Both the position numbers and the translations under genes were made by a program. Source: Cupriavidus sp. UYMMa02A (GTDB lineage: Bacteria > Pseudomonadota > Gammaproteobacteria > Burkholderiales > Burkholderiaceae). Taken from it: a stretch of DNA of 64,000 nucleotides. Positions 9,410 through 21,364 of the stretch are shown here, piece by piece. The stretch covers positions 42,309-106,308 of the forward strand of contig LRMT01000096.1 in assembly GCA_001725945.1 (NCBI GenBank), given 5' to 3'. The notes beneath the pieces are model-generated. The model did no database searches and was not told where the DNA came from. It saw nothing but the letters and a program-made list of their open reading frames with translations. Numbering within the stretch: the first letter of the stretch is position 1; each line of letters starts with the position of its first letter.

Positions 9410-10564
9410 ATGGCCCTTGACCAAGAATCCTTCGCCCTGCTGCGCGCATCGGTGCAGCGCTTTATCGACGAACGCCTGAAGCCGGCCGAAGACACGCTCG
9501 AAGAGATCGACGACGTGCCGGCCGACATCGTTGCCGACATGAAGGAAATGGGCCTGTTCGGCATCTCCATCCCCGAAAACTACGGCGGCATCGGCCTGTC
9601 GATGTCGCAGGAATGCGACGTGGTGTACGACCTGGGCCACACCGCGTTCGCGTTCCGTTCGGTGTTCGGCACCAACGTCGCATCGGCTCGCAGGGCATCC
9701 TGATGGATGGCACCGAGGAACAGAAGCAGGCCTACCTGCCGAAGATCGCGAGTGGCGAGCTGATCATCTCGTTCGCGCTGACCGAGCCGAACGCCGGTTC
9801 CGACGCCGCATCGCTGCAGACCAAAGCCGAGCTCGACGGCGACCACTACGTCATCAACGGCACCAAGCGCTTCATCACCAATGCGCCGCGCGCCGGCGCC
9901 TTCACGCTGATGGCGCGCACGGGCGGCCCCGGTGCGTCGGGCATCTCGTCGTTCATCGTGCCGGCCGACACCCCGGGCATCTCGCTGGGCAAGCCGGACA
10001 AGAAGATGGGCCAGCGCGGCACCAAGACCTGCGACGTGGTGCTGGAGAACGCGCGCGTGCCGGCCGCCAACATCATCGGCGGCGTGCCGGGCGTGGGTTT
10101 CAAGACCGCCATGAAAGTGCTCGACCGCGGCCGCCTGCACCTGTCGGCGCTGGCCTGCGGCATGGCGCATCGACTGATCACCGACGCCGTGGCCTATGCC
10201 AAGGAGCGCAAGCAGTTCGGCAAGCCGATCGGCGACTTCCAGCTGATCCAGGGCATGCTGGCCGACAGCCAGGCCGAGCTGTACGCGGGCCTGTCGATGA
10301 TGCGCGACTGCGCGCAGCGCTATGACGCCAAGCCGGCCGGCAAGAGCGACCCCGAGGTCAGCATGCTGGCCTCGTGCACCAAGATGTTCTGTACCGAATG
10401 GTGGGCCGCATTGCGACCGTGCCGTGCAGATCCACGGTGGCGCCGGCTATATCGCCGAATACAAGGCTGAACGCTTCTACCGCGACGTACGCCTGCTGCG
10501 CCTGTACGAGGGCACCACGCAGATCCAGCAGATCATCATCGCCAAGCAACTGCTGCGCGACTGA
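9410..10564 (+). CDS. Acyl-CoA dehydrogenase, two frameshifts
   Basis: FAD enzyme catalysing alpha,beta-dehydrogenation of an acyl-CoA, passing electrons to ETF. About 385 residues. Signatures: [15 protein letters not shown] (FAD-binding, first ACAD motif), [33 protein letters not shown], and the C-terminal [19 protein letters not shown] with [13 protein letters not shown], whose Glu is the catalytic base in medium-chain and related ACADs. Frame breaks lie near 9680 ([12 protein letters not shown]) and near 10410 (CTEMVGRIADRAVQ). Chain-length or branched-chain specificity is not determined. The next gene starts within its stop codon (TGATG). Confidence 0.9.
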
Positions 10565-11112
10565 TGGCAGCCGCGGCGGCAGGGCGCGACGCGGGCAGCT
10601 TCCCGGACGGTCGCGGCGCGCATCGCCTGCGCGCCGTGGTGGCTACCTATCGGCCGGATTTCCCGGCTTACACACTGGCGGTTTCGCCAGCCAGGCTGAT
10701 GGCGCTCAGCGCCAGGCCCGGCGACCTGGCAGCTGTGCGCGATCCGCGCGCGCATGCCCACCTGGAACGCTGCGTGAAGATGTGCACGACAGCGGCATTG
10801 CGCTGCCGGGGGCGATCGTGGTGGCCGTGAGCGGCGGCCGCATGCATTGCGAGTGTGATCACTTGTACGCGCTGGAAATGCGGCCGCAGGCCGGCGACCG
10901 GCTGATCGTGATCGATGGCTATGAGCGCCTGCTGGCGCTGGCCCGGCGAGCGCCGCGAGTGCCAGACACTGGTATCGGCGGTGTTGTGGCACACCGCAAA
11001 GCCACCGGCGGCAAGTGCGGCGTGTGCCGGCGGCGCCCACGAGGCGGCCGGCAGCGCGATGGCGCAGTCGGCGGCCGCGCGCTGGGCCAATGCCGCGCGC
11101 GTCTGGCACTGA
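10564..11112 (+). CDS. Protein of unknown function coupled to the acyl-CoA dehydrogenase
   Basis: Not a recognised family. A roughly 183-residue protein is reconstructed across three frames: [35 protein letters not shown], then DSGIALPGAIVVAVSGGRMHCECDHLYALEMRP, then RECQTLVSAVLWHTAKPPAA up to WANAARVWH and the stop. Indels are inferred near 10780 and 10955. The ATG overlaps the stop of the acyl-CoA dehydrogenase by one base, and a terminator follows 22 bp after its stop, so it is the second gene of a two-gene unit. A Cys/His cluster (HCECDH) and several other Cys are notable. Confidence 0.55.
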
Positions 11113-11133
11113 GTGCATTGAGCGAGTGAACGG

Positions 11134-11167
11134 AACATGCCGCCGATTGGCGGCATGTTTGCTTTGG
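11134..11167 (+). terminator. Rho-independent terminator after the acyl-CoA dehydrogenase unit
   Basis: An 11-bp perfect stem (AACATGCCGCC / GGCGGCATGTT) with a GATT loop at 11134-11159, followed by a T-rich tail. It ends the plus-strand unit that stops at 11112. Confidence 0.8.
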
Positions 11168-11212
11168 GGCGCGAGGAAGCGGGTCGGAGGGGGGAGTGCG
11201 GCGTTCGGCGCC

Positions 11213-11589
11213 TTATTCGCCAGACCAGACGCCGTCCACGTCCCGCAACAGGTGCCCGGCGAGGATGTAGTCGCCCAGCCGCGTCGCCCTGGCTTCCAGG
11301 TCGAGCAGTTCGTGGTCCGTCAACGTGCCAAGGTCGAACTGGCAGTACAGGTTGCGTTGCCGGAACGTTTTCTTGGGTTTGGTGAGCCTTCGATCAACGC
11401 TTCGCGTGAGCGCACGGCGATACTTTCCTGGCCGCGATACTGCACCTTGATCCCGCGCTTCTCCCCGAGCCTGCCGAGTTCGACGGCGTCCTGCCATCCG
11501 GTCTCGTAGTCCAGCTCCAGCGCCAGCACACCTTCCGCAGCGAGAAGCCGGAGCGCTTCCGCCTTGCTGCCAGCCCGCACGATTGACAT
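11213..11589 (-). CDS. Unknown protein behind a LexA box (putative SOS gene)
   Basis: About 126 residues, no family recognised. The first part (MSIVRAGSKAEALRLLAAEG, ELDYETGWQDAVELGRLG) and the second part (KKTFRQRNLYCQFDLGTLTD, RATRLGDYILAGHLLRDVDG) lie in different frames, with an indel near 11390. It is a soluble, mixed helix/strand protein with no membrane segment. It stands alone, in the opposite direction to the acyl-CoA dehydrogenase unit. The start ATG at 11589 is 25 bp from a near-perfect LexA operator (11614-11629), so expression after DNA damage is likely; that is inference from the site. Confidence 0.6.
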
Positions 11590-11613
11590 CCACACCTCTT
11601 GTCTCTACTTATA

Positions 11614-11629
11614 CTGTACGAATATACAG
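11614..11629 (-). promoter_or_regulatory. LexA (SOS) box overlapping a recA-like promoter
   Basis: CTGTACGAATATACAG fits the CTGT-N8-ACAG operator with AT-rich centre and flanking TA/TA. Read on the minus strand it is TTGA-CTGTATATTCGTACAG-TATAAG: a -35-like TTGACT and a -10-like TATAAG bracket the box, as at E. coli recA. It lies 25 bp upstream of the minus-strand gene at 11589. Confidence 0.8.
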
Positions 11630-11730
11630 TCAACGACAGGGCACGGCAAGGGGCGTGCCCCGTTCTGGCGCCCCGAAGCCGGCGCGTCGGCCCATTCTGG
11701 GCTGCCTCCTTGTCGCCCGCGTGACAGTGC

Positions 11731-14544
11731 CTACGGACGTGCCGCGGGCGCTTCGCCGGCCGCGGCACCATCGGCGGCCGGCGCCGCAACGAAATCACCC
11801 GCGTAGACCTGCGACAGCCCCGTCGGGCGCACATACCTGCGGATCGCCGCGTTCACCGCCTCGGGCGTGGCCGCGCGCAAGCGTGCTTCCAATTGTTCGG
11901 TGTAGGCCATGGTGCGGCCAAGGTAAAGCTGGTTGGCCAGCGCGCCGGCCAACGCATCGTCGCTGCTGCGGCTGATCATGCCTTGCTGCAGGATGCCGCT
12001 GACTGCTTCGGAGAGTTCCGCAGCACTGACGCCGTCGCGCACGAAACGCTCGAGTTCCTCGGCCACGGCGCGCTGCAGGCGCGCGAGGTTCTGCGGCGCG
12101 TATTGCGCCTGCAGGCCGAAGCGGCCGGCGCGGTCCAGCGCGCCCACCTGCACCCAGCTCGATGCGCCGTAGCTCAATCCCTCTTTCTGCCGCAGGCGAT
12201 CGGCCAGGCGGCTGCGCAGCGTACCGCCGCCGAACACACGGTTGGCGATCAGCATCAGTGCGTAGTCGGGCGCGTCGCTGGTCAGGTCGATCGGCTCGGC
12301 CGCGAGGTAGACCGCATTGGCCTTGCCCGGCGTGGCCAGCGTGAAATCCGCCGGCGCGATCGCCACGAAGGGCCGGTCCACGCGCTCGAACGGTTGCTGT
12401 GCGCGCCAGTCGCCGAAGAGCTCGCCTGCCTGCGCGGCGGCCGCATCGGCGTCGAAGTCGCCGACGAGGCTCAGCTGTGCATTTTCGGTGCCGTAGAAGC
12501 GCGCATGGAAGTCGCGCACCTGCTCGAGCGTGGCGGCCTTGAATGCCGCGATACTTTCGTCGAACGTGGGCGCATGGCGCGGGTCGCCGACGGGGTAGGG
12601 GTCGCCATGGCGGCCCAGCGCGTCGGATGCCATCACGCCCGGTTGCCGCCGCACGCTTTCGATGTCGGCAATGGTGGTGCTGCGCAGCGTTTCGAACTCC
12701 GGTTCGGGGAAGGTCGGCGCGCGCAACAGGTCGCGCAGCAATACGAGCAGCGCGGGCAATTGCTCTCGCCGCGTCTCGAAGCTCACGGTCACGCGCTCCG
12801 AACCGCCCGACACCGACACCCGTGCGCGCAGGGCCTCGATGCGGTCGGAAATCTGCAGGCGGTCCAAGGTACCCGCGCCGCGCTTGAGCATCGATGCGGT
12901 CAGGCTGCCCACGGTTGTCAGACCCTGCAGGCTCTGCAGGTCGCCCATGCGCAAGATCAGCGTGCCGTTGACCACGCCGCCGCGCGTGGGCTTGGGCAGC
13001 AGCGCGAGCTTCATGCCGTTGGCCAGGGTCTCGCGCCGCGTGTGCGTCTCGATATTGGCCGGGCTCGGATCAAACGCAGGGACTGCCGCCAGTGCCGGCT
13101 TCCCCTGGTAGCCGCGCACCTGCCCGGCCACGTCCGGTGTGGCGGGAATCTGCGCGCGCAGCGGCTTGTCCTGCGGCACGAACAGCCCGACTGTGCGGTT
13201 CGACGCCTGGAAGTAGTTGAGCGCGACGCGCTGCACGTCTTCAAGCGTCACGGTCTCGATGCGGTCGCGCGCGATCAGGAACAGGCGCCAGTCGCCCTTG
13301 GCAATCGCTTCGGACAGCGCAATGCCGAGCGCGCCCGGGTCGTTCATGTAGTGCTCGTAGGCGTTGCGCATGCGCACGCGCGCGCGTTCAAGCTCCTCCT
13401 GTGTCACCGGTGCTTCGGCGAAGCTTCAACCTGCGTGATGAGCCCCGCGCGCGCCGCGGCCATCGGCTGGTCCTTTGCGGTTTCCGCCATGAAGAGCAGC
13501 GTGCCGGGATATTTCATCGCGCTGAACGACGTGCCGACCGAGGTTGCCTGCTTCCGCTCCACCAGCGCCTTGTACAGGCGGCCGCCCGGCGTGTCGCCGA
13601 GGATGATGGTCAGCATCGCCAGGGCCGTGGTGTCCGGGTGCGCGCCGGCACTGACGTGGTACTGCGCTGCGACCAGCCCGCTGTCGCCGGGCCGCGTGAC
13701 GACCAGCTCGCGGGCGCCTTCCTGTGGTGGCTCGACAGTGTGCTCGGGCGGCAGCACGCGCGTCGGGCGCGCGATGGGCCCGAAATAGCGTTCGATGCGC
13801 GCCAGCGCCCACGCCGGGTCGAACTTGCCGGCCACCACGAGCACCGCGTTGTCGGGCTGGTAGTAGCGGCGGTAGAACGCGCGCAGGTTGTCGATGCTGA
13901 CCTGCTCCACATCGCTGCGCGCGCCGATCGGTGCCTTGCCGTAGTTGTGCCACCGGTAGGAGGCGGCCATCATCTGCTGGATCAGCATGCGGGCGGGGCT
14001 GTTCTCGCCCATTTCCATCTCGTTGCGCACCACCGTCATCTCGCTGTCGAGATCGGCGCGCGCGACAAAACTGTTGACCATGCGGTCCGCTTCCATGCGC
14101 AGCGCCCAGTCGAGGTTGTCGTCGCTCGCGGTAAAGGTCTCGAAGTAGTTGGTGCGGTCCTGCGCAGTGGTGGCGTTGGAGGACATGCCGCGCCGCGCGA
14201 ACTCGGTCGGGATGTTCTTGCCCGGCAGCGTCGGCGTGCCCTTGAACAGCAGGTGCTCGAGCAGGTGCGCCATGCCGGTCTCGCCGTAGTTTTCATGGCG
14301 GCTGCGACCAGGTAAGTCATGTTGACCGTGGTGGTCGGCTTGGCCGCGTCGGGCGCCAGCACGACGCGCAGGCCATTGGGCAGACGGTACTCGGTGATGC
14401 CCTCGACCGAGGTGACCTCGGCCGCGCTTGCTCCTGCCTGCGCCGCACTGGCGGGCGCGGCGGGAGCCGTCCCGGGCAGCCCAAGCCACAACAGGCCCGC
14501 CAGGCGAGCGAGCAGGTGAGCGGAAGCGGTTTGACAGCGCGCAT
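11731..14544 (-). CDS. Pitrilysin-family (M16) zinc protease, full-length two-domain form, frameshifted
   Basis: Secreted or periplasmic metalloprotease of about 938 residues with two M16/M16_C pairs. The first half holds the inverted zinc motif [11 protein letters not shown] near residue 95 and the downstream MEADRM...[11 protein letters not shown] region with the third ligand. The second half ([42 protein letters not shown]) lacks HxxEH, as usual for the inactive domain. The N-terminus reads as a signal peptide ending in an Ala-rich stretch. Frame breaks: near 14495 (signal), 14300 ([15 protein letters not shown]) and 13415 (between the domains). The ATG at 14544 gives MRAVKPL. Confidence 0.88.
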
Positions 14545-14684
14545 GGATTCTCCGGAAACATCGCAGGCAGGTGATTCTAGCCGTACGCCGTTACCCAAAC
14601 TGTGCCCCATGGCACGATGACCGGCTACAGGGGAATGTCCGAATCCAGCCGGTAGGCATCGGCCCGACGCGGTAGCATGCCTGT

Positions 14685-16222
14685 ATGGAACTCGATCCCG
14701 ACACCTGTTACAAGGCCGTGGCCTCGCACGACCGGCGCTTCGACGGCCGCTTTTTCGTCGGCGTGTCGTCCACGGGCATCTACTGCCGGCCCGTGTGCGC
14801 GGTGCGTACGCCGAAGCGCGAGAACTGCACGTTCTACGAGAGCGCCGCCGCAGCGGAAAAGCACGGCTTCCGTCCGTGCCTGCGTTGCCGCCCGGAACTT
14901 GCGCCCGGCCACGGGCTTGCCGATATCTCTGGCCGCCTGGCGCAGGCCGCTGCCACGCTGATCGACGAAGGCTTCATGGCCGACGCGGGCGTGGCCGCGC
15001 TCGCCGGCCGCATCGGCGTGACCGAACGGCACCTGCATCGCCTGTTCACCGCGCAGTTCGGCGTCTCGGTGCTTGAGTACGTGCAGACGCAGCGCCTGCT
15101 GCTGGCCAAGCGGCTGCTGACCGATACCGCGTTGCCGGTGACCGAGGTCGCGCTGGCCGCCGGCTTCGGCAGCGTACGCCGCTTCAATGATGTACTGCGC
15201 ACGCGCTATGGCCTCACGCCCATGACCATGCGCAAGCGTGCCTCGGAGGGCATAGCCGATCGGCTGGTGTTCGAACTCGGTTACCGGCCGCCGCTGGCGT
15301 GGGATGCCTTGCTTGGCTTCCTGGCGGTGCGCGCGGTGGACGGCATCGAACAGGTCCGCGACGGCGCGTATGCGCGCACGCTTGCCGTGGAAAGCGGCGG
15401 CACCGTGCATCGCGGCTGGGTGCGGCTCGATCATGTGCCGGGACGTCTCGTGCTGCGCGTGACATTGTCTGCCTCGCTCGCGCGGGTGATTCCCCAATCG
15501 CTCGGCAAGGTGCGCCGGCTGTGCGACCTGGGTTGCCGGCCCGATATCGTCGACCGCCATCTTGGCGATCTGGCCACCGACGTGCCTGGCATGCGGCTGC
15601 CGGGCAGTGTCGATGGTTTCGAAATTGCGGTGCGCGCAGTGATCGGTCAGGTGATTTCGGTGGTGCAAGCGCGGCGCGTCCTGGCGCGGCTCGCGCAGGC
15701 GGCAGGCGATGGGCTGGAGGCGCCCGCCATGGCCATCGTCGGGTGCGCGCCGTTGCAGTACTGTTTTCCGTCGCTGCCGCGCTGGCCGCGCTGCCTGCCG
15801 ACCCCCTGGCTGCAGCCGGCGTGTCGGCAGGCAAGGTCCGCACGTTGCGCGCGCTTTCTCAACGCGTTGCCAGCGGCGAGCTGCCGCTGGAGCCGCATAT
15901 GCCGCCTGAACAGACCGTGGCGGCGCTGTGCGAGATCGATGGCATCGGCGACTGGACCGCGCAGTACGTGGCCATGCGCGCACTGGGCTGGCCCGATGCG
16001 TTCCCGGGTACCGACTACGCACTGCGTAAGGTGCTTGGCGTAACGACCGTGCGCGCCATGCAGGCGCGCACCGCGCAGTGGGCGCCGTGGCGCGCGTACG
16101 CGGCCATTCACCTGTGGCATCGCTATGAACTGATGAAGACGCATGGCGACGGCGCGTGGTACCTTCGGCCGACATCATGCCCGCCAATTCAGCCAATTCA
16201 TTTAGTTCCGATATCGAGGTGA
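14685..16222 (+). CDS. Ada-type methyl-sensor/AraC regulator fused to AlkA DNA glycosylase, one frameshift
   Basis: About 512 residues. N-terminal Ada zinc domain with ligands C34, C38, C65 and C68 (IYCRPVC...RPCLRC), where C34 would accept methyl from DNA phosphotriesters. Next an AraC helix-turn-helix (ALAGRIGVTERHLHRLFTAQFG), then an AlkA N-domain and HhH glycosylase core (DGFEIAVRAVIGQVISV; GIGDWTAQYVAMRALGWPDAFPGTD with the catalytic Asp). The frame changes near 15770. It would induce the adaptive response and excise 3-alkylated bases. ogt starts 4 bp after its stop, so the alkylation repair genes form one operon. Confidence 0.9.
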
Positions 16223-16226
16223 CGAC

Positions 16227-16758
16227 ATGACCAGCTACCGCCTGATCGACAGCCCGCTCGGCGCCATGCTGCTGCGCGCGCAGGACAACTTCCTGACGGG
16301 TGTCTATTTCGAAGGGCAGAAGTACTATCCGGCAGGTGCAGTACCCGGCGTGGTGCCGGAAAGTGCTGCACGGCTGTTCGACGAAGCCGCCAGGCAGATC
16401 GCGGCGTACTTCGACGGATCGCTCGAAGCCTTCTCGGTGCCGGTGCGCCTCATCGGAACCAGCTTCCAGATGCGTGTCTGGGAGGCGCTGCGCACGATTG
16501 CGTTCGGCGAGACGCTGTCCTATGGCGATCTTGCGGGGCAGCTCGGCCTGCCGCACGGCCACGCGCGCGCGGTCGGCGGGGCGGTGGGGCGCAACCCGCT
16601 GTCGGTGATCGTGCCGTGCCATCGCGTGCTTGGCGCGGCCGGCGACCTGACCGGCTATGGCGGGCGGCACGACCGCAAGCGCGCGCTGCTCAGGCTCGAA
16701 GCCACGCCGCGGCGGCGCGCTGCCGATCACGCAGCAGTCCGCGCTCGCGTTCGCGTGA
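16227..16758 (+). CDS. ogt: Methylated-DNA-protein cysteine methyltransferase
   Basis: Suicide repair protein that transfers methyl from O6-methylguanine to its own Cys. Active-site motif VIVPCHRVLG near residue 131, preceded by RVWEALRTIAFGETLSYGDLA and RAVGGAVGRNP (helix-turn-helix and Asn hinge). Conserved sequence ends at KRALLRLEA. As written the frame runs into thpR; one indel near 16710 would give an end reading ITQQSALAFA and a TGA at 16756-16758 overlapping the thpR GTG. About 177 residues. Confidence 0.9.
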
Positions 16759-17344
16759 ACAGCGTGGCGCGCTGTTCATCGCCGTGGACACGCCGCCCGA
16801 GATTGCGGCGCGGCTGGTGGCGACCGTGCCGACAGCCGCCGGCATTCGCCCCGCGCCCGCGGCGCAGGTGCACCTGACCTTGCGCTTCCTCGGGGAAGTC
16901 GATGTGGAGCAGGCCGCGCGCATCACCGCCGCGCTCGATACGGTGCGCGCGGTGGATTTCACGCTGTGCGTGGCCGGTGTTGGCCGCTTCCGCGGGCAGC
17001 AGGGCAGCGTGCTGTGGGCGGGCATGGCGCCTGTTCCGGAGCTCGATGCGCTCTACGCGGCCACGACCGTTGCGTTGCAGTCCGCAGGCATCGCGCCTGA
17101 ACGGCGCCAATTTCGCCCGCACCTGACCCTTGCGCGCTGCCGTCCCGCCGTGCCTGACGCGCTGCTGCGCGAATGGATCGAAACGCACCGCGAGATGGCC
17201 GTGCCCTCCTGGCGTGCGCGCCGCTTCGTGCTGTTCGAAAGCCGCCTGGACCGGCATGGCGCTACACACGCTGCAACCGTGGCGTGGCCGCTTGTTGCCC
17301 CGGATGACGAAGGCACGGCGGCGAGCGTACCCGTTTCTGCGTGA
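16755..17344 (+). CDS. thpR: 2'-5' RNA ligase family (ThpR-type cyclic phosphodiesterase)
   Basis: A 2H phosphoesterase, about 197 residues; members hydrolyse 2',3'-cyclic phosphates and can ligate RNA in vitro. Both HxTx motifs are visible: VHLTLRFLGEV and PHLTLARCRP. LFIAVDTPPEIAARL opens the domain. The GTG at 16755 overlaps the ogt stop (GTGA), and a base is missing near 16775 to connect it to LFIAVD. It is the last gene of the ada-alkA/ogt operon. Its last codons (ASVPVSA) and stop are supplied by a reverse copy of the 17-bp repeat. Confidence 0.85.
17325..17341 (-). repeat. 17-bp interspersed repeat, reverse copy at the 3' end of thpR
   Basis: GCGTACCCGTTTCTGCG, the exact reverse complement of the copies at 1796, 4373 and 4417. 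It forms the last codons of thpR. Confidence 0.75.
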
Positions 17345-17403
17345 CGAATGACGCGCGCCGCAGCGCGAAAGCGGCGCCAACGCTACCCCTCCGAAGTCTG
17401 TGC

Positions 17404-17430
17404 TCAAGTTTTGCCACAGAATGCCGAAGG
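17404..17430 (+). promoter_or_regulatory. Sigma-28 (FliA)-like promoter upstream of ycgR
   Basis: TCAAGTTT (17404-17411), an 11-base spacer, then GCCGAAGG (17423-17430), against the FliA consensus TAAAGTTT-N11-GCCGATAA. Spacing is exact and most core positions match. A sigma-70-like pair, TTGCCG-N17-TTAATA (17445-17473), follows. Both point at the flagellar brake gene starting at 17558. Confidence 0.6.
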
Positions 17431-17557
17431 CCATGCCATGAGCCTTGCCGTCGAACGCAGCGGCCCCTTAATATGCGGCGCTCGACTGCAGGCCGATCCT
17501 GCCTGCGGACGCCCCCTGAACGCGCGGTGCGCTGCCATTCTGATGTTGCGTGATCCC

Positions 17558-20426
<2,869 letters not shown>

Positions 20427-20761
20427 CGCGGCTTGTTGTTCGATAATCGCGCAATCTTAAACGGAGTCGGCGCCGCGGGCCAGTAGTTTTGCACTGTGTG
20501 CCTGCTTCAGTGCCGCAAACGCTCCGCCACCTCGAACGCCCACGCCTTGGCGTGGCCGGCGCTGCCCAGCACCAGGCGTGCCGTGACGGACTTGCTGGAG
20601 AGCCACTGCATCGGCCGCCCCAGCCATGCGTGCTGCCGGCGCCGCGCCAAATGCGATCACGCCAACACCGACCGCACCGCGTTCATGGCGAGCGCTGCGG
20701 TTTCGCCGGTTTTCGCCGGCCAAGCACGATAACCTGGCTCTAACTACAGCCCTGCGCCATT
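20427..20761. other. Stretch without a confident gene
   Basis: Minus-strand codons between about 20690 and 20460 have coding-like composition in two frames (for example NAVRSVLA, AALKQAHSAKLLARGADSV, MQWLSSKSVTARLVLG), so a small indel-broken gene on the minus strand is possible. No family was recognised and no complete frame can be assembled. Confidence 0.35.
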
Positions 20762-21291
20762 TCAGAGCTTCTGTTGTGCCGCCAGCGTCAGGATCTTTGC
20801 CCAGCGCCGCGCATGCACGCGCGTGGGCATCGGGATATGCCAGAGCGGCCGGGCGTGTGGTCGAGCCGCAGGGCCAACGCCCAGCCGTCGCCATCGGATA
20901 CCGGCTCGGCGCCGGCAATGTCCGCGAAGATGAAGCGCGATTGCGTATCGCCAAGTGCCAGCGTACCGAGCTTGTGGTCCGCATCGACACGCAGGCTGCC
21001 CCATGCGCCATCGATCGACAGGATGCGCTCGCCATGGGCGCGCACGCCATGGATCGCGCGCCAGCGCCGCACGCCGTCCGTTACCAGTGCGGCCAGCATC
21101 GCAACGGCGAGCACAACGGCGCCGGCACCGGCAAGGGCACCGAACGCGGCGGTGACAGTCTGGTAGAGACGGACGGCCCCGTAGATCAGGCGCCGATCAG
21201 GCAAGGCCGAGAAGGATGAATGGCACGTAGGAATCCCGCACCGCGGGCACACGGCCCGGCCGGTCAAAGCGTTGATTCTATCGGGCTCCAT
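20762..21291 (-). CDS. Putative membrane protein with N-terminal Cys motif, unknown function
   Basis: About 176 residues, one indel near 20855. The N-terminus has a CPRCGIPTC zinc-ribbon-like motif, then a hydrophobic helix (AFGALAGAGAVVLAVAMLAALV), then a soluble domain (GERILSIDGAWGSLRVDADH, SRFIFADIAGAEPVSDGDGW) ending HARRWAKILTLAAQQKL. The layout suggests a cytoplasmic Cys ribbon, one membrane pass and a beta-rich domain. The family is not recognised and nothing in the neighbourhood assigns a role. Confidence 0.55.
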
Positions 21292-21364
21292 AGGCCGTGC
21301 GAGTATCGAACTTGCAGCGGCGCGGCCGCCAAGGCGCGTTGTGGCCGGTCCGCGCAGGGGCGCC

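Noticed and set aside
11893..13788. Plus-strand open frame of 631 codons opposite the M16 protease
   Set aside because: No recognisable domain, and it lies fully inside the antisense strand of a well-supported protease.
14625..16730. Minus-strand open frame of 701 codons opposite ada-alkA and ogt
   Set aside because: A shadow of three conserved repair genes; no motif of its own.
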